The notes under the pieces were generated by a model, which did not search any database, was not told the DNA's origin, and was given only the letters and a program-made list of their open reading frames with translations. The translations under genes and the position numbers were made by a program. This document shows positions 13,625-15,516 of a DNA stretch of 15,516 bases, piece after piece (the first letter of the stretch is position 1; each line of letters starts with the position of its first letter). The stretch is from JAYQUR01 sp038133505 (GTDB lineage: Bacteria > Pseudomonadota > Alphaproteobacteria > MPNO01 > UBA830), in the NCBI GenBank assembly GCA_038133505.1, contig JAYPTI010000076.1:1-15516 (forward strand), written 5' to 3'.

Positions 13625-14116
13625 TTATTCCTGGGGCGGCAGGATGACCTTGTCGATCACGTGAATGACGCCGTTGGACGCCGTGACGTCGGCGGCAACG
13701 ACGGTCGCGTCGTTGATCATCACGCCCTTCATCGCGTCGACGTTGATCTTGGCGCCCTGAACGGTGGCGACCATCATGCTTTTGCCGGCGATATCGGTGG
13801 ACATCGCCTTGCCCGGCACGACGTGGTAGGTGAGGACCGCGACCAGCTTTTCCTTTTTCTCGGGCTTGAGAAGCATCTCGACGGTGCCGGCCGGAAGCTT
13901 CGCGAAGGCCTCGTCGGTGGGAGCGAACACGGTAAACGGACCGGCGCCCTTGAGCGTCTCGACCAGGCCCGCCGCCTTGACCGCGGCGACCAGCGTGCCG
14001 AACTTGCCCGCCGAAACCGCCGTGTCGACGATGTCGGCCGCCTTGGCCGGAAGAGAAGCGACGGCGAGCGTCACGGCAACGGCCGTTGCGCCGAGAAGGG
14101 ACTTGAATTTAGCCAT
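13625..14116 (-). CDS. Secreted fasciclin (FAS1) domain protein
   Basis: 163 residues. Residues 1-26 are a Sec signal peptide: Lys-containing start (MAKFK), hydrophobic core, and AKA cleavage before ADIVD. One FAS1 domain fills the rest, with the H1 block FTVFAPTDEAFAKLP (61-75), YHVV (97-100) and the H2 block NGVIHVIDKVILP (148-160). FAS1 proteins act in adhesion or at the cell surface; small bacterial ones are periplasmic and often induced by oxidative stress, with unknown biochemical activity. ATG 14116 is chosen because GGAGA lies 8 bases upstream and the signal peptide begins there; an in-frame TTG at 14185 would add an implausible charged extension. A TGATCC-type promoter about 170 bases upstream and the neighbouring rpoE-chrR suggest RpoE control. 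Confidence 0.93.
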   Translation of the reverse strand: MAKFKSLLGATAVAVTLAVASLPAKAADIVDTAVSAGKFGTLVAAVKAAGLVETLKGAGPFTVFAPTDEAFAKLPAGTVEMLLKPEKKEKLVAVLTYHVVPGKAMSTDIAGKSMMVATVQGAKINVDAMKGVMINDATVVAADVTASNGVIHVIDKVILPPQE

Positions 14117-14142
14117 TTGAAGTCTCCACAAAGGTTTCCTTT

Positions 14143-14166
14143 TCGAAGAATCGTTCAATTCTTCGA
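14143..14166 (-). promoter_or_regulatory. 9-bp inverted repeat in the fasciclin leader
   Basis: Perfect arms 14143-14151 and 14158-14166 with a 6-base loop, ending 27 bases before the start codon. It lies in an AT-rich stretch (14117-14260) that stands out from the surrounding GC-rich DNA. It is not followed by a T-run on the minus strand, so an mRNA-stability or translation-control hairpin, or a protein-binding site, is likelier than a terminator. Confidence 0.45.
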
Positions 14167-14281
14167 TCTGTTCCGGTTTTTTCAAATATCCGGAAAAAAT
14201 ACCCCTTCTACGGAGGTCTTTTTATTCTGTATTAGAGCGTGCGGAAATATTTTCTGGCTGGGCCGATATCCGTCTCATCCG

Positions 14282-14311
14282 ACACTACGCGGCGCCGGCG
14301 AAACGGGATCA
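14282..14311 (-). promoter_or_regulatory. Candidate RpoE-dependent promoter of the fasciclin gene
   Basis: On the minus strand TGATCC (+ 14306-14311), exactly 18 bases, TAGTGT (+ 14282-14287). Identical -35 and spacer length to the site before rpoE, and the -10 shares TAG and the final T. It lies between the GST stop and the fasciclin start, giving a leader of about 160 bases. Confidence 0.6.
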
Positions 14312-14336
14312 TGACGGAGCAAAAATCGGAAATCGC

Positions 14337-15131
14337 TCAGCCGATCCCGCAAGCCGCCAGCAGTTCGGGCCCGCCCTCTCGTCCGTTGCGGACAAGGCCC
14401 TCGCGCGACGCGGCGGGCAGGTGCTTCTCGATGCCCTCGTCGAAACTGGGCCGGGCGCGGATGCGGCGGAACCAGTCCTCGACGTTCGGATGCGTGCCCT
14501 CCCACAGGCTCGCCATGTTGAGCATGTGGAGGCGGTTTACGTAGGGCACGATGCCGATATCGGCGAGGGAGAAGTCCTCTCCCGCGAGCCACGGCCCGTC
14601 GTCCAGGGCCCGCTCCATTTGCTCCAGCGCCTTGCGGTAGACCCCGACGGAGTTCTGAACGTCAGGCGACCGGACGCCCTTGTGAATCCAGCCGTGCCGG
14701 CGTTCGCGGCTGACGCTGTCCGGCGCCCCGTCGATGAAGCGCTGCGTGTTTTCCTCGCCCTTCGCCATGACCGTGTGGCGATGCGAAACGACGAAGGTGA
14801 TGTCGATAATGCGTGCGTGCAGGTCCTCGTCGACCGTCTTGGTCCAGATGCGCATGCGGGCGCGGCCGCCGGGCGTCGAAGGCCTCAGCGGCGGCGCCGA
14901 ATTGATGTCGTCGAGATACTCGCAGATGACCGTGGATTCGGTGACCACCAGGCCGTCATGCACGAGCGTGGGAACGACGGCCTTGGGATTGAGCTTGAGG
15001 TAGGCGGGATCGAACTGGTCGCCGGCCAGCACGTCGAGATAGTGCCCGTCCCAGCCCATGCCCTTTTCGGCGAGGACGATGCGGACCTTGGCGGCGCAGA
15101 CCGACGATCCGTTGTGATAGAGCTCCAGCAT
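14337..15131 (-). CDS. Glutathione S-transferase family protein
   Basis: 264 residues. The N-terminal thioredoxin-like domain (1-78) has the active-site region NGSSVCAAKVR (7-17, with S9, S10 and C12 as candidates for activating glutathione), the cis-proline VPTL at P54, and the glutathione-contacting TES (E65-S66). The all-helical C-terminal domain (about 90-250) has WLAGEDFSLADIGIVPY with the N-capping box that stabilises the fold. The size and TES block suit beta/theta-like bacterial GSTs, used in detoxification, dehalogenation or ether cleavage of aromatic compounds; the substrate cannot be told. It follows the 119-residue gene by two bases, so the pair is coupled. The fasciclin promoter lies 26 bases past its stop. 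Confidence 0.9.
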   Translation of the reverse strand: MLELYHNGSSVCAAKVRIVLAEKGMGWDGHYLDVLAGDQFDPAYLKLNPKAVVPTLVHDGLVVTESTVICEYLDDINSAPPLRPSTPGGRARMRIWTKTVDEDLHARIIDITFVVSHRHTVMAKGEENTQRFIDGAPDSVSRERRHGWIHKGVRSPDVQNSVGVYRKALEQMERALDDGPWLAGEDFSLADIGIVPYVNRLHMLNMASLWEGTHPNVEDWFRRIRARPSFDEGIEKHLPAASREGLVRNGREGGPELLAACGIG

Positions 15132-15133
15132 CG

Positions 15134-15493
15134 TCAACCGGCCAGCGCGAAAAGGTCTTTTTCCCAGTCGCCGCGGCTGAACGTCATGATCCGGATCGGC
15201 TCGCCCGGGGTCCAGCACAGGTCGAAGACGATCAGGGGCGCGCGGACGACGAGCCGGTAGACGCCCTTCCACGAGCGCTGCTCGGCGATCAGCGCGTGAG
15301 ACGCGATGTCCTCGACGATGCCTTCGGGAATGTCGGGTCCGGCGAGACTGACGTCGAGGCGCGTGCCGTCGTCGGTCAGCGCCTGCCAGCCGGCCTCGTC
15401 GGTGTTCGCGGCCACCTCTGCCGGCACGCCGTCGCGCGCGACGATTTTGAGCGCCGCCGCGGCCAGCGCCGCGATGCCCGGCGCGCCGCTCAC
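15134..15493 (-). CDS. Conserved-looking 119-residue protein of unknown function
   Basis: I do not recognise the family. The sequence is acidic and soluble, with an alanine-rich first helix (IAALAAAALKIV), then alternating strand-like segments (RLDVSLAG, VYRLVVRAPLIVFDLCW, IRIMTFSRGDWEKDLF). This looks like a small alpha+beta domain without signal peptide or membrane helix. The start is GTG 15493, preceded by GAGG at 7 bases. Tight coupling to the GST gene (two-base gap) and a GTGA overlap with an apparent upstream gene point to an operon. Function may be linked to the GST, but there is no direct evidence. Confidence 0.7.
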   Translation of the reverse strand: MSGAPGIAALAAAALKIVARDGVPAEVAANTDEAGWQALTDDGTRLDVSLAGPDIPEGIVEDIASHALIAEQRSWKGVYRLVVRAPLIVFDLCWTPGEPIRIMTFSRGDWEKDLFALAG

Positions 15494-15516
15494 GCGCCCG
15501 CCTCGCGGTTCTTGTC
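15490..15516 (-). CDS. Possible C-terminal end of an upstream gene (truncated)
   Basis: Reading leftward from the window edge, one frame gives eight codons (DKNREAGA) and a TGA whose bases overlap the GTG start of the next gene as GTGA. Such overlaps are the norm in co-transcribed genes, so this is probably the tail of another operon member, but eight codons are too few to be sure. Confidence 0.3.
   Translation of the reverse strand, partial: DKNREAGA

Noticed and set aside
14117..14185. Fasciclin start at TTG 14185
   Set aside because: It would bury the clear signal peptide behind a charged extension; GGAGA precedes ATG 14116 at good spacing.
14317..14340. Possible terminator after the GST gene (GAGC...GCTC around AT-rich DNA)
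   Set aside because: Only a 4-bp stem can form and there is no proper T-run.
1..15516. CRISPR arrays, tRNA genes, insertion sequences, attachment sites, phage genes
   Set aside because: No regularly spaced repeats, cloverleaf-like segments, transposase motifs or long terminal inverted repeats were seen on either strand.

Overview
The window is GC-rich, densely coded DNA, most likely from an alphaproteobacterium. The main pointers are an ECF sigma factor/zinc anti-sigma pair of the RpoE-ChrR type (typical of Alphaproteobacteria), an intracellular polyhydroxyalkanoate depolymerase, and strong G/C preference at third codon positions. The exact order cannot be fixed from the sequence. I see no tRNA, rRNA, CRISPR array, insertion sequence or phage gene.

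Left part (1-9723): accessory catabolism, mainly of aromatic or ring compounds. A truncated ThDP-dependent, acetolactate-synthase-like gene (+) converges on a two-domain VOC-fold (type I) extradiol dioxygenase (-). Divergent from the latter is an operon of a LigA-like small subunit, a LigB-type (type II) extradiol dioxygenase and a fumarylacetoacetate-hydrolase-family enzyme (+), ending at a 13-bp hairpin shared with the convergent phaZ (-). Then come an operon of an alpha/beta hydrolase and an acyl-CoA-dehydrogenase-fold flavin monooxygenase (-), a divergent Ldh-family 2-hydroxyacid dehydrogenase (+), a cupin (-) and a five-helix membrane protein (-).

Middle (9740-11916): an FMN split-barrel protein and a UbiD-family prenylated-FMN decarboxylase, both (-), closely spaced upstream of the membrane-protein gene. 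Read together, the enzymes could decarboxylate or hydroxylate an aromatic acid, cleave the ring, hydrolyse the ring-opened product and process the resulting oxo/hydroxy acids. This is inference from family membership; the substrate is unknown and UbiX is not in the window.

Right part (12143-15516): a stress-response block, all (-). chrR overlaps rpoE by ATGA. Upstream lies a secreted fasciclin-domain gene with its own clear terminator, then a glutathione S-transferase and an unrecognised 119-aa protein. The non-coding DNA before rpoE and before the fasciclin gene each carries TGATCC, exactly 18 bases, then TAGNNT. I read this as the recognition site of this RpoE, implying autoregulation and sigma control of the fasciclin gene. 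This is the most interesting non-coding signal in the window.
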